Shown: piece by piece, positions 36,910-46,320 of the stretch
How the letters are laid out: each line of letters opens with the position of its first letter
Position numbering within the stretch: position 1 is the stretch's first letter
Made by a program: the position numbers and the translations under genes
From: Methylosinus sp. PW1
GTDB taxonomy: Bacteria; Pseudomonadota; Alphaproteobacteria; Rhizobiales; Beijerinckiaceae
Assembly (NCBI RefSeq): GCF_000745215.1
Contig: NZ_JQNK01000009.1
Location: 1,674,001 to 1,738,000 of the forward strand
DNA: 64,000 bases
Direction of reading: 5' to 3'
The notes under the pieces: model-generated
The model's input: only the letters and a program-made list of their open reading frames with translations
Database searches by the model: none
Told to the model about the DNA's origin: nothing

Positions 36910-37536
36910 ATGCCATTCTCGTCAGACAGAAGGATCACGACGAAGAGCGAGCCTGAAGGCTCGCGGTCCTGGCCGGGCTCTGGACCGCGAGCCTTCAGGC
37001 TCGCCCTTCCCCTCGCGCTCTCCTGCGCCTTGTTCGCGCAGCCGGCGCGCGCGCAGGATTTTCTGCAGAGCCTGTTCGGCTGGGGCCAGCAGCATTCGGC
37101 GCCACGCGTGATCGAGCAGGCGCCGTCGCAGGGCAAGGCCAAGCCGAAGAAGAAGAACGCGGCGAAAACGCCGCCAGGAGGCAAGCAGCAGGCGCAGCCC
37201 AACGCCGAACAACCCGCCGCCGAAGGACCGCCGCCGCCCTATGAGCCGCAATTGCTGCGACTTTCCGAGATACTCGGCGCGCTCTCCTATCTGCGCGATC
37301 TCTGCGGCTCCGAGGATGGCGAGGATTGGCGCGCCAAAATGAGCTCGCTGCTGGAGGCGGAGGCCAAGACGGGCCAGCGCCGGCTAAAGCTGACGGGCGC
37401 CTTCAACCGCGGCTTTCGCGGCTATGAGACCACCTATCGCTCCTGCACGCCCAATGCGCGCCTGGCCATCTCGCGCTATCTCGACGAAGGCGGCCGCATC
37501 GCGCACGATATTGCGTATCGTTACGGGAATTCCTGA
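36910..37536 (+). CDS. TIGR02301-like exported alphaproteobacterial protein
   Basis: A 208-residue protein with an export signal (RLALPLALSCALFAQPARAQ), a Lys/Pro/Gln-rich linker and a conserved C-terminal half: LRLSEILGALSYLRDLC, WRAKMSSLLEAEA, GAFNRGFRGYETTYRSC, ISRYLDEGGRIAHDIAYRYG. This resembles the TIGR02301 family of alphaproteobacteria, function unknown. The ATG at 36910 has GAGG upstream. A perfect 23-bp inverted repeat is embedded in frame between the N-terminal residues and the hydrophobic core, giving an unusually long, proline-rich signal n-region. Confidence 0.78.
   Translation: MPFSSDRRITTKSEPEGSRSWPGSGPRAFRLALPLALSCALFAQPARAQDFLQSLFGWGQQHSAPRVIEQAPSQGKAKPKKKNAAKTPPGGKQQAQPNAEQPAAEGPPPPYEPQLLRLSEILGALSYLRDLCGSEDGEDWRAKMSSLLEAEAKTGQRRLKLTGAFNRGFRGYETTYRSCTPNARLAISRYLDEGGRIAHDIAYRYGNS
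36947..37004. repeat. Perfect 23-bp inverted repeat inside a coding sequence
   Basis: Arms 36947-36969 and 36982-37004 are exact reverse complements, separated by 12 nt. They are read in frame within the signal-peptide region of the TIGR02301-like gene (codons about 13-32). It looks like a mobile palindromic element tolerated in coding DNA. Confidence 0.85.
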
Positions 37537-37616
37537 GGTCGGAAACGCGGATGTGCGTTAACCCTCCGGCAAGGACCCGTCTCGCGTGTCGCGCCGCCGT
37601 TGATTAGAGTGATCGC

Positions 37617-37874
37617 ATGACGGGCTTTCCTTCCTCCACATTGGACGACGCCGCCGGCTCCGAGCAGCGGCGAGTCGCGCTCGCTTATCTCGCCGAGGCT
37701 TTCGCGGAAGCCGCGCTCGCCGGGATCGAAGGGGATTCCTTCGCCCATGTCGCGCTCTCGGCGGCGCTGCACGAGCTCGTCGCCACTTACGGCGAGGAGG
37801 AGGTCGCGGCTTTCGTGGAACGTTTGCCGCGGCGCTTGCGCGACGGCGAATTCTCGAGCGGCCTGCGCCATTGA
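37617..37874 (+). CDS. Small unrecognised protein (85 residues)
   Basis: An acidic, alanine-rich and probably all-helical protein (RVALAYLAEAFAEAALAGIEGDSFAHVALSAALHELVATYG region), without cysteine, signal peptide or membrane segment. The ATG at 37617 follows the TIGR02301-like gene by 80 bp. It lies just upstream of another unrecognised gene in the same direction. Reading-frame composition matches the genome, so it is probably real. Function unknown. Confidence 0.6.
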   Translation: MTGFPSSTLDDAAGSEQRRVALAYLAEAFAEAALAGIEGDSFAHVALSAALHELVATYGEEEVAAFVERLPRRLRDGEFSSGLRH

Positions 37875-37896
37875 GCGCGCTTTTCCGCTTACGCGC

Positions 37897-38403
37897 GTGA
37901 AAAAGCCGATAAAACCAGTTGTCGAGACGCTCTCCGAGCCGCTGCGCGATCTTTCCGCTCTGCCCGCGCCGGTGCGCGCGCTGCGCGAGAAGATCCTCGC
38001 CGCTTGCGAGACGGGCGACATAGAAGCGCTGCGCATTCCGATCGACTGGAACGAGGTGCGCCCCTTGTTCGAGCGCGGCGCGCGGCGGCCGGCGGGCGCC
38101 GATCCGATCGAGACCTTGAAATCGCTCTCATTCGATCGCGCGGGACGCGAGACGCTCTCGCTCGCGCGCGCCGTATTGTCGCAGCCTTTTCTGCGCATCG
38201 CGCGCGGGCCGTTCGAGAGCTATGAATGGCCCGCTTTCGCGCGACGTCCCGCGCCGCCGGCGAGCGAGGAAGAGGCGCGCGCGCTCTGGGCCTGCGTGCG
38301 CTTCGCCGATCTCGCCGCGTCCAATGCCGACGGCCGCCCGAAGGTGATGCGGATCGGCGTCGGCGCGGATGGCGTCTGGCACTATTTCTGGAACGCGGAA
38401 TGA
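37897..38403 (+). CDS. Unrecognised protein (about 168 residues)
   Basis: Starts best at GTG 37897 (VKKPIKPVVETLSEPLRDL); no good ribosome site is visible, so the start is uncertain. The protein contains IPIDWNEVRPLFERG, PIETLKSLSFD, FLRIARGPFESYEWPAF and ends with VMRIGVGADGVWHYFWN. This resembles conserved alphaproteobacterial hypothetical proteins, but I cannot name a family with confidence. No signal peptide is evident with this start. It converges on gcrA with 46 bp between. Confidence 0.6.
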   Translation: MKKPIKPVVETLSEPLRDLSALPAPVRALREKILAACETGDIEALRIPIDWNEVRPLFERGARRPAGADPIETLKSLSFDRAGRETLSLARAVLSQPFLRIARGPFESYEWPAFARRPAPPASEEEARALWACVRFADLAASNADGRPKVMRIGVGADGVWHYFWNAE

Positions 38404-38449
38404 GCGCGCCGAGCTGATCTCGAGACGCGCGGCGCCCGACGAACGCGCC

Positions 38450-38992
38450 TCAGGCGAGACGCGCGGCGGAGCGCAGCTGATCGCGCGCGCGGCGACGATC
38501 CTGCACGGGCTGATAAGCGATCTGCGAATGATAACCGCAATAGGGGCTGCCGCCGCCGCCCGGCGAGCGCGCGCCGCAGAAGCGAAACTCGGCCGATGTC
38601 GGATCGCCGATCGGCCAACGGCACATCGACTCTCTGAGCTCCATCAGCGTGACGCGTTCGGACATTGGAATGACGACTTCCTCTTGCGGACGGGCGTCCG
38701 GCATCACCAGCGCGCGCGGCGCGAGAGCCAGCGCGACATTGCCGACGACAGCGGGCGCATGTCCGTGATGCATCCGCGGCGCGGCGACCTGCTGCGGGCG
38801 TTGCGGTTTCGCGACGCGTGGACGCGCTGCTATGGGCGTCTTGGCGCGCTGCGCGAGTCCGAGACGATGAATCTTACCAATAACGGCGTTGCGCGTGATG
38901 CCTGCGCCGATCTCGGCAGCCACCTGACTGGCGCTGAGGCCGTCGTTCCAGAGCTTGCGTAGCATCTCGACGCGCTCGTCGGTCCAGGACAT
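38450..38992 (-). CDS. gcrA: GcrA cell-cycle regulator
   Basis: GcrA binds sigma-70 RNA polymerase and promoters carrying CcrM-methylated GANTC sites, controlling alphaproteobacterial cell-cycle genes. The 180-residue protein opens with the diagnostic MSWTDERVEMLRKLWNDGLSA and a helix-turn-helix through GAGITRNAVIGKIHRLGL (about 1-46). A variable proline/arginine-rich linker follows. The C-terminal sigma-interacting part has CRWPIGDP, FRFCGARS and YCGYHSQIAYQP. Five GANTC sites lie in the 250 bp upstream. Confidence 0.96.
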   Translation of the reverse strand: MSWTDERVEMLRKLWNDGLSASQVAAEIGAGITRNAVIGKIHRLGLAQRAKTPIAARPRVAKPQRPQQVAAPRMHHGHAPAVVGNVALALAPRALVMPDARPQEEVVIPMSERVTLMELRESMCRWPIGDPTSAEFRFCGARSPGGGGSPYCGYHSQIAYQPVQDRRRARDQLRSAARLA

Positions 38993-39458
38993 TAAGGTCC
39001 TCCTCGATTAAGCCGGCTTCAGCCGAGAGAATCGGCGAACGCTCGCGCAACCGGCGACGCCGGAGTCGACAAGACGCGCACACACTCGAATGAAGGCGCC
39101 ACACGAGATGTCGTGGGCGATGACGCGAACGCTACTCTACCAGTTGAATCACGCGCAAGAGTCCCTGGCAAGCGAAACAGCGTTCCCCACAAGGTAATGC
39201 CGCTCATTCCCCGCAGGTGTTGCGCGAAAGACTCACTATGGGCGTCGAAACGCATGGGATTTCACGCATGGCGGCGCATCTGGCGGCGCATTTCGCCGCG
39301 CGCGAACGTCTCTATATGCGTCATCGGCGCACGGCGGCTTTGTCGCGCGGTCGATCGCGACGGCTCCGGCGCCGTCGTTTCGCCGCAGTCCCGGCGCCGC
39401 GTCGCCTCGAAGAATGCGGCGGGAATGGGATTTGACCCGCGCAAGGGGAGGACCTAGA
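38993..39458. promoter_or_regulatory. Divergent regulatory region between gcrA and the arg leader
   Basis: GANTC methylation sites occur at 39029-39033, 39063-39067, 39146-39150, 39159-39163 and 39230-39234: five in 206 bp, against roughly 0.8 expected at random composition. They fit GcrA/CcrM-dependent control of gcrA. A 65-codon frame starting at 39238 (MGVETHGISRMAAHLAAHF) has a weak ribosome site and an Arg-rich tail; I do not call it. No clear promoter for argD was identified. Confidence 0.55.
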
Positions 39459-39503
39459 ATGTTTCCACGAGAAAGATGCCGCCCCAGAAGGGCGGCACTT
39501 TGA
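39459..39503 (+). CDS. Putative arginine-rich leader peptide of argD-argF (14 residues)
   Basis: The frame encodes [14 protein letters not shown] then TGA. Five of 14 codons are Arg and four of these are types this high-GC genome uses sparingly (CGA, AGA, AGA, AGG). The Shine-Dalgarno AAGGGGAGG (39443-39451), 7 nt before the ATG, is among the strongest in the window. A terminator-like hairpin (39477-39497) lies inside the frame, over codons 7-13. It stands 90 nt before the argD start. The arrangement fits ribosome-mediated attenuation responding to charged tRNA-Arg; that mechanism is inferred. Confidence 0.6.
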   Translation: MFPRERCRPRRAAL

Positions 39504-39507
39504 TTTT
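39477..39507 (+). terminator. Attenuator-like terminator in the argD leader
   Basis: TGCCGCCC (39477-39484) pairs perfectly with GGGCGGCA (39490-39497) across the 5-nt loop CAGAA, followed by the T-rich CTTTGATTTT. It would stop transcription before argD unless a ribosome on the leader frame covers its left arm. Two adjacent copies of GCTGCATGGCGGC follow (39518-39543). Confidence 0.6.
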
Positions 39508-39593
39508 CAGACCCTCGCTGCATGGCGGCCGCTGCATGGCGGCGCGACCCGACGGGCGCCGGCGAGCCGAGGTCTCTCCGAAGGAGTCGCCAA

Positions 39594-40777
39594 GTGGTTT
39601 CGGCGCTGTTTCCGACCTATGCGCGGGCCGATCTCGCCTTCGAGCGGGGCGAAGGCGCCTGGCTCACCGCCAGCGACGGCGAGCGCTATCTCGACTTCGG
39701 CGCCGGCGTCGCGGTCAATTCGCTCGGCCATGGCCATCCGCATCTCGTCGGCGCCTTGACGGCCGCCGCGGCGAAGCCCTGGCACGTCTCCAATCTCTTT
39801 CAGATTCCAGAGGCCGAGCGCCTCGCGCGCCGCCTCGCGCAGGCGACATTCGCCGATCTCGTCTTCTTCACCAATTCGGGCGCCGAGGCGGTCGAATGCG
39901 CGATCAAGACGGCGCGGAAATTCCATGCGGTGGAAGGTCGGCCGGAGCGCTATCGCCTCATCACTTTCGAGGGCGCCTTCCACGGCCGCACGCTGGCGAC
40001 CATCGCCGCCGGCGGCAATCCCAAATATCTCGACGGCTTCGGCCCGCCGACCGACGGCTTCGACCAGGCGCCCTATGGCGATCTCGAGGCCGTGCGCGCG
40101 CTCGTCGGCCCGCAGACGGCCGGCGTGCTGCTGGAGCCTATTCAAGGCGAGGGCGGCGTGCGCGCGGCGCCGCCCCGCTTTTTGGCCGGCCTGCGCGAGC
40201 TCTGCGACGCGCATGGGCTGCTGCTCGTCGTGGACGAGGTGCAGACGGGCATCGGCCGCACCGGGCGTTTCCTGGCGGTCGAGCATTCCGGCGTGAGGCC
40301 GGACATCGCCGCTCTGGCCAAAGGCATAGGCGGCGGCTTTCCGCTCGGCGCCTGCCTCGCCACGGCGGAGGCCGGCAAGGGCATGACCGTCGGCGCGCAT
40401 GGCTCCACCTATGGCGGCAATCCGCTCGCCACAGCTGTCGGCAACGCCGTGCTCGATGTGGTGCTGGAGCCGGGCTTCGTGGAGCGCGTCGCCGGCCTCG
40501 GCGTGCTGTTCCGCCAAAAGCTCGCCGAGCTCGAGGATCGCCATTCCTCGATCATCGAGAGCGTGCGCGGCGAGGGGCTGATGTTCGGCCTGAAAACGCG
40601 CGTGCCCAATGGCGACTTCGCCGCTGCGGCGCGCGAGGCCAAGCTGCTGACCATTCCCGCGAGCGACAATGTGGTGCGGCTGCTGCCGCCGCTGATCGTC
40701 GGCGAGAACGAACTGGCCGAAGCCGCGCGGCGGCTCGACGCCGCCTGTGTGAAGCTGGAGAGCGCCGGAGCCGCGCG

Positions 40778-40781
<4 letters not shown>
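39594..40781 (+). CDS. argD: Acetylornithine aminotransferase
   Basis: PLP-dependent conversion of N-acetylglutamate semialdehyde to N-acetylornithine; enzymes of this family often also act as succinyldiaminopimelate transaminase. The 395-residue product shows [59 protein letters not shown] and the PLP-binding Lys in [16 protein letters not shown] choose GTG at 39594 because AAGGAG lies exactly 7 nt upstream; the ATG at 39522 adds an unconserved Arg-rich tail. Stop overlaps argF as ATGA. Confidence 0.94.
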
Positions 40782-41728
<947 letters not shown>

Positions 41729-41744
41729 CGCAGCGGGCGCGCAA

Positions 41745-42710
41745 ATGACGCGACGGGCGGATGAGGCCATCGCCCGGCCGGCGTCGCCCTTCGCCGAGGA
41801 CGACAGCCTGCTGCCCTTCGCGGTCGAGCCGCTCGATCTGCGCGGGCGTCTGACGCGGCTCGGGCCGGCGGCGCATTCCATCCTCACCCATTATGATTAT
41901 CCGCCGGCCGTGGCGCGCCTGCTCGGCGAGGCCGCCGCGCTGACGACGCTGCTCGGCTCGCTGATCGAGTCGCATGGCCGCTTTCAATTGCAGACGCGCG
42001 GCGACGGGCCGGTCGATATGATCGTCGTCGATTTCGACGCGCCCGGAAAGCTGCGCGGCTTCGCGCGCTACGACGAGAGCCGCGTCAAAGCCGGGATGGC
42101 TCCGGGCGATCTGCTCGGCCGCGGCCATCTGGCGCTGACCATGGAGCACGACCGCGACGCCGCGCGCTATCAGGGCGTGGTGCCGCTGGAGGGCGAAGGC
42201 TTCGCCGAGGCGGCGCATCGCTATTTCCGCCAGTCCGAGCAGATTCCGAGCTATGTGCGCCTCGCCGTGGCCGAGAGCGTGACGCCCGCCGGGCGCAGCT
42301 GGCGCGTCGGCGGCCTGCTGCTGCAATATCTGCCGGGGACGCCCGTGCGTCCGCGCGATCTCGATCCCGGCGACGCGCCCGCGAGCGCCGCCCTTTCGGA
42401 CGACAACGAAGAGGACGCCTGGGTCGAAGGCCTGTCGCTGGCGGCGACGACGCAGGATCACGAGCTGGTCGATCCGGGACTCTCCGGCGAGCGCCTGCTC
42501 TATTCGCTGTTCCACGAGCGCGGCGTCACCGTCTATCCGACGCGCAGAATCGTCGAATCCTGCCGCTGCTCGACGGATCGCATCGCCAATCTGTTGCGCA
42601 GCTTCGCGCCGCAGGACCGCCGCGACATGATCGGCGACAATGGCCGCATCGGCGTGACCTGCGAATTCTGCCGCACGCTGCGCGAGTTCGACCCGGCGGA
42701 TTTCGAGTAG
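41745..42710 (+). CDS. hslO: Redox-regulated chaperone Hsp33
   Basis: A cytoplasmic holdase activated by oxidative unfolding. The 321-residue protein has the N-terminal Hsp33 fold (YDYPPAVARLLGEAAALTTLLGSLI region; GDGPVDMIVVDFD) and the C-terminal zinc-centre cysteines as CRC and CEFC (nt about 42559 and 42659). In Hsp33 these bind zinc when reduced and form disulfides on oxidation. Located directly after argF, a common neighbour in alphaproteobacteria. A REPIN-like element follows its stop. Confidence 0.94.
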   Translation: MTRRADEAIARPASPFAEDDSLLPFAVEPLDLRGRLTRLGPAAHSILTHYDYPPAVARLLGEAAALTTLLGSLIESHGRFQLQTRGDGPVDMIVVDFDAPGKLRGFARYDESRVKAGMAPGDLLGRGHLALTMEHDRDAARYQGVVPLEGEGFAEAAHRYFRQSEQIPSYVRLAVAESVTPAGRSWRVGGLLLQYLPGTPVRPRDLDPGDAPASAALSDDNEEDAWVEGLSLAATTQDHELVDPGLSGERLLYSLFHERGVTVYPTRRIVESCRCSTDRIANLLRSFAPQDRRDMIGDNGRIGVTCEFCRTLREFDPADFE

Positions 42711-42758
42711 CGCGGGCGCTGCTCCCATATGATTTACGGCTGAATGCCTCGAAGCGTT

Positions 42759-42878
42759 CTTCCTCTCCCCATTTGCGGGGAGAGGGCCGAGGTGAGGGGC
42801 TCGGGGCGTGAGCCACAGACGGAAAACGCCCCGAGCCCCTCATCCTCACCTTCTCCCCGCACGCGGGGAGAAGGAAGG
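42759..42878. repeat. REPIN-like element between hslO and the DUF1624 gene
   Basis: Two inverted arms, each with a CTCCCC...GGGGAG hairpin. They share a perfect 17-bp inner stem, 42793-42809 against 42826-42842 (TGAGGGGCTCGGGGCGT and its complement). The outer parts match imperfectly, as expected of diverged REP arms. Confidence 0.8.
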
Positions 42879-42956
42879 CGGCGAACCCGCGCGAACCAAT
42901 CGATCAGAAACTGCATCTTTCATTATTCATTGAGCTGGAACCGACGGAGAGACGTC

Positions 42957-44150
42957 ATGACGAAGACGATAGAGAAAATCCCGAGCGTCCCGCACGACGC
43001 CGCGCTCACCGCAGGAACGCGCCTTCTCTCCATCGATCGCCTGCGCGGGCTCGTCATCATCGTCATGGCGCTGGACCATGTGCGCGATTTCTTCGACGCC
43101 GATGCGCTGCGCTTCGATCCGACCGATCTCGAACGCACCTATCCCGCTTTGTTCCTCACCCGCTTCGTCACCCATTTCTGCGCGCCGACCTTCACCTTTC
43201 TCGCCGGCGTCTCGGCCTATCTGCACGGCCTCTCGCTCGAGGATCGCGGCGCGCTGTCGCGCTTCTTGTGGACGCGCGGGCTGTGGCTGATCCTGCTCGA
43301 CATCTTCATCATCAGCCCGGTGTGGACGGTGGGCTCAGGCGCGATCGAGCTCGGGACGCTCTGGGCGATCGGCTGCGGCATGATCGCGCTTTCGGCGCTC
43401 ATCCATCTGCCGACGCGCGTCGTGCTGGCGATCGGCGCGGCAATCTTGCTTTCGCACAATCTCTTCGATGGCGTTCACGCGGCGCAATTGGGCGGCTTCG
43501 CGCCCTTGTGGAATGTGCTGCATGAGAAAGGGCCGCTGCCTTTCGGCCTGCGCGGCCAGGTCTATTATCCCGTGCTGCCCTGGATCGGCGTCATCGCGCT
43601 CGGCTATGGTCTCGCGCCGATCTTCCTATGGCCGCATGAACGTCGGATGCGGGCGCTCGTCACGCTCGGCCTCGCCTTTCTCGCGGGATTTGTCGTGCTA
43701 CGCTTCGCTGGCGTCTATGGCGACGTCCGGCTCTGGCTGACTTATCCGGAAGGCGTCAGAACGGCGCTGTCCTTCCTCAACGTCACCAAATATCCGCCCT
43801 CGCTGCATTACGCGCTGGTGACGCTCGGCGTCGGGTTTCTGCTGCTGCCGGCGCTGGAGCGGGCGGGCGGCGCCTTCGGGCGCGTGCTGGCCACTTTCGG
43901 CCGCGTTCCGCTCTTCGCCTATGTGCTGCATCTCTACGCCATGCTGGCCGCGGCCTTGCTCGTCGCCATCGCGAAGGGCGTCGATATCAAAGGCCTCGAG
44001 AGCGGCGGCCCGCCGCCCGAGAATTACGGCCTCGGCCTTGCCGGCGCCTATGTCATGTGGATTTTGGTTATGGCCGCCATCTATCCGGCCTGCGCCTGGT
44101 TCGCGCGCGTCAAGCGACGCCGGCGCGACTGGTGGCTGAGCTATTTGTAA
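42957..44150 (+). CDS. DUF1624 membrane protein (acyltransferase-like)
   Basis: A 397-residue polytopic inner-membrane protein with about ten hydrophobic segments. It opens with LLSIDRLRGLVIIVMALDHVRDFF, the hallmark of DUF1624/HGSNAT-like proteins, in which an Arg-Gly and an Asp-His pair sit in the first helix. HFCAPTFTFLAGVSAYLHG and the VYYPVLPWIGVIALGYGLAP stretch follow. Related proteins transfer acetyl groups across membranes, but the substrate here is unknown. The ATG at 42957 has CGGAG upstream; longer frames run into the repeat element and are rejected. Confidence 0.88.
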   Translation: MTKTIEKIPSVPHDAALTAGTRLLSIDRLRGLVIIVMALDHVRDFFDADALRFDPTDLERTYPALFLTRFVTHFCAPTFTFLAGVSAYLHGLSLEDRGALSRFLWTRGLWLILLDIFIISPVWTVGSGAIELGTLWAIGCGMIALSALIHLPTRVVLAIGAAILLSHNLFDGVHAAQLGGFAPLWNVLHEKGPLPFGLRGQVYYPVLPWIGVIALGYGLAPIFLWPHERRMRALVTLGLAFLAGFVVLRFAGVYGDVRLWLTYPEGVRTALSFLNVTKYPPSLHYALVTLGVGFLLLPALERAGGAFGRVLATFGRVPLFAYVLHLYAMLAAALLVAIAKGVDIKGLESGGPPPENYGLGLAGAYVMWILVMAAIYPACAWFARVKRRRRDWWLSYL

Positions 44151-44189
44151 AGGAACGGCGGCGTTATCCGCCGCCGTCCGTCATTCGTC

Positions 44190-45440
44190 TCAATTGGCGT
44201 TGAGCCAGCGCAGCCCGCGGCACACGGAGTCATGGCCATAGAGGCCTTTGACCAGACATTTCGCCGCATCGGGGTCGGTCTTCAGCGCCCACAGCGAGCG
44301 CGCCGTCACCGCCGTATCGGCGAAATCGCTGAACAATCCATCGACGCCGAGCTTGTAGAAGGTCAGATATTCATTGACCGGAACGCCTTTGTAGTCGCTG
44401 GCGAGACGGCGCTGCTCATTGCGGAACGTATAGGGATGCACGAGCAGGCCGGCCGCATGGGCGTCGGCGACGACAGAGGTCGGCGGCAGCAGCTTGCGGT
44501 CCGCCTCATTGACGGAGCCGTCGCCATTGGCGTCGGCGCAGGCGTTGTTGACGATCTTGATGCAGGCGGAGCTGATGAGATAGGTCTTCCACGGCCCGAC
44601 GCCATCGGCATAGGCGCGAACCTCGGCGAGGCCGGCGGGCTTCAGGAGATCGGCGAATTTGCCTTGGCGGCCGGCGACGGCCCAATCATAAGGCCGGTCA
44701 TAGGGCGGCGTGAAATCCAGCGAGCCGTCGGGATTGACGTCATTGGCGTCGACGAGCTGGATCAGCCGCACCGTCGTCTTCTTGCGCAGATATTTCAGAT
44801 TGGCCTGCTCGAAGCTCTGGATGAAGACGGGAGCGCTATGATGGTTCCAGCCATGGCGCGTCAGCACGGCGAGCAGGCGATCCTCGAGCGGGAGGTTGAT
44901 CATTTGATGATAGGTCGGATGCTTGGTCTCGGGATAGACGCCGATGACGCGGCCTTCTTCGCGGCCCTTGCGCTTGGCGAGCTCGATGATCTCGTCGAAG
45001 CTCGGAATGCGGAAGCGGCCGTTGAAATCGGGATCGCGCTCGGCGAAGGCCTGCACGGCGCCGATCTGCTTGATCTCGCTCCAGGTGAAGTCGCTGACGA
45101 AATAGCCTTCCTGCTCGACGCCGTCGACGACGGCCTTGCGCTTGCGATTGGCGAATTGCGGCAGGCTCTTCACATTGGTGGTGGCGATGATGTTCGGCTC
45201 GTGACGAGCGATCAGCACGCCGTCCTTGGTCGACACGAGATCGGGCTCGATGAAATCGGCGCCGAGCTCGATCGCGAGAGCGTAGGATTCGAGCGTATGC
45301 TCGGGAACATAGCCGCCGGCGCCGCGATGGCCGATGACGATGGGACGTTGGGGACCTTCCTCGGAGGCGACGGCGGACAGCGGCGCGAGCAGCGCGGCGC
45401 AGATCAGCGCGCATGATGCGCGGGACAGAAGCTCGATCAT
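44190..45440 (-). CDS. Exported glycerophosphodiester phosphodiesterase
   Basis: Hydrolyses glycerophosphodiesters to glycerol-3-phosphate and an alcohol. The 416-residue protein has a signal peptide ([22 protein letters not shown]), then [42 protein letters not shown] (catalytic and metal residues), and the C-terminal [13 protein letters not shown]. This is the larger, GlpQ-like periplasmic form. An EF-hand-type calcium loop, [12 protein letters not shown] at about 303-314, is inserted before the last part of the barrel. The ATG at 45440 precedes the signal peptide. Confidence 0.92.
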   Translation of the reverse strand: MIELLSRASCALICAALLAPLSAVASEEGPQRPIVIGHRGAGGYVPEHTLESYALAIELGADFIEPDLVSTKDGVLIARHEPNIIATTNVKSLPQFANRKRKAVVDGVEQEGYFVSDFTWSEIKQIGAVQAFAERDPDFNGRFRIPSFDEIIELAKRKGREEGRVIGVYPETKHPTYHQMINLPLEDRLLAVLTRHGWNHHSAPVFIQSFEQANLKYLRKKTTVRLIQLVDANDVNPDGSLDFTPPYDRPYDWAVAGRQGKFADLLKPAGLAEVRAYADGVGPWKTYLISSACIKIVNNACADANGDGSVNEADRKLLPPTSVVADAHAAGLLVHPYTFRNEQRRLASDYKGVPVNEYLTFYKLGVDGLFSDFADTAVTARSLWALKTDPDAAKCLVKGLYGHDSVCRGLRWLNAN

Positions 45441-45568
45441 GAAATAACCTCGAAACGATGTGCTTTTGACATCGCTCCGATAGATGGCCAGTCTCTCAGA
45501 GGTATGACGGCGGCGCGACATTCGCGCCGCCGCCGCCCTTGTTCCGCGCAGAAACGAGAGGTTTCGCA

Positions 45569-46258
45569 GTGAGCGCATATCTGTTTCCGCCGCCGGCGCC
45601 GGCCGCGCTCGCCATCGCCGGCGACGCCCGGCGCTTTCCCGTGCGGCGCATCTTCTGCGTCGGGCAGAATTACGCCGCCCATGCGCGCGAGATGGGCAAG
45701 GACCCCTCCCGCGAGCAGCCCTGCTTCTTCTCCAAGCCGGCCGACGCCGTGGTCGCCAGCGGCGCGACCATCCCCTACCCGCCGCGAACCGCCGACCTGC
45801 ATCATGAGATCGAGCTGGCAGCGGCGATCGGGAGCGGCGGGGCGGATATCCCCCGCGCCGACGCGCTCGCCCATGTGTTCGGCTATGGCGCCGGAATCGA
45901 CCTCACCCGCCGCGACCTGCAGAGCGAGGCGCGCAAGGCCGGGCGGCCCTGGGACCTCTCAAAAGGCTTCGACAATTCCGCGCCGCTGGGAGCGCTGGCG
46001 CCGGCCGCGCGCATCGGCCATCCGGGCAAGGGACGCATCAGCCTCGCCGTGAATGGCGCGGCGCGGCAGGACGCCGATCTCTCCGACATGATCTGGAGCG
46101 TCGCGGAGATCGTGTCGATCCTGTCGCAATTCGCGCGGCTGGAGGCGGGCGATCTCATCTTCACCGGCACGCCGGCCGGCGTCGGGCCGATCGTTTCCGG
46201 GGACCATGTGACGGGCGAGATCGAAGGCGTGGGAAGCGTCGCGCTGACCGTGGGGTAG
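45569..46258 (+). CDS. Fumarylacetoacetate hydrolase-family protein
   Basis: A 229-residue FAH-fold enzyme with [25 protein letters not shown], a metal-binding [11 protein letters not shown] motif, [13 protein letters not shown] and [10 protein letters not shown]. Such enzymes include acylpyruvases, oxaloacetate decarboxylases and maleylpyruvate-type hydrolases; the natural substrate cannot be told here. I choose GTG at 45569 with GAGAGG 7 nt upstream; a TTG at 45539 is less likely. Followed after 62 bp by the DsbA-like gene. Confidence 0.88.
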   Translation: MSAYLFPPPAPAALAIAGDARRFPVRRIFCVGQNYAAHAREMGKDPSREQPCFFSKPADAVVASGATIPYPPRTADLHHEIELAAAIGSGGADIPRADALAHVFGYGAGIDLTRRDLQSEARKAGRPWDLSKGFDNSAPLGALAPAARIGHPGKGRISLAVNGAARQDADLSDMIWSVAEIVSILSQFARLEAGDLIFTGTPAGVGPIVSGDHVTGEIEGVGSVALTVG

Positions 46259-46320
46259 CGATTCCCCACGGCGCGAAAATGCTCTATGGTCCGCCCGTTC
46301 CGCGACCCTATGGAGCGTCC

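Noticed and set aside
39238..39435. 65-codon frame MGVETHGISRMAAHLAAHF upstream of the arg leader
   Set aside because: Weak ribosome site, Arg-rich tail typical of random high-GC frames and no recognised domain. It could be real, but support is too thin.
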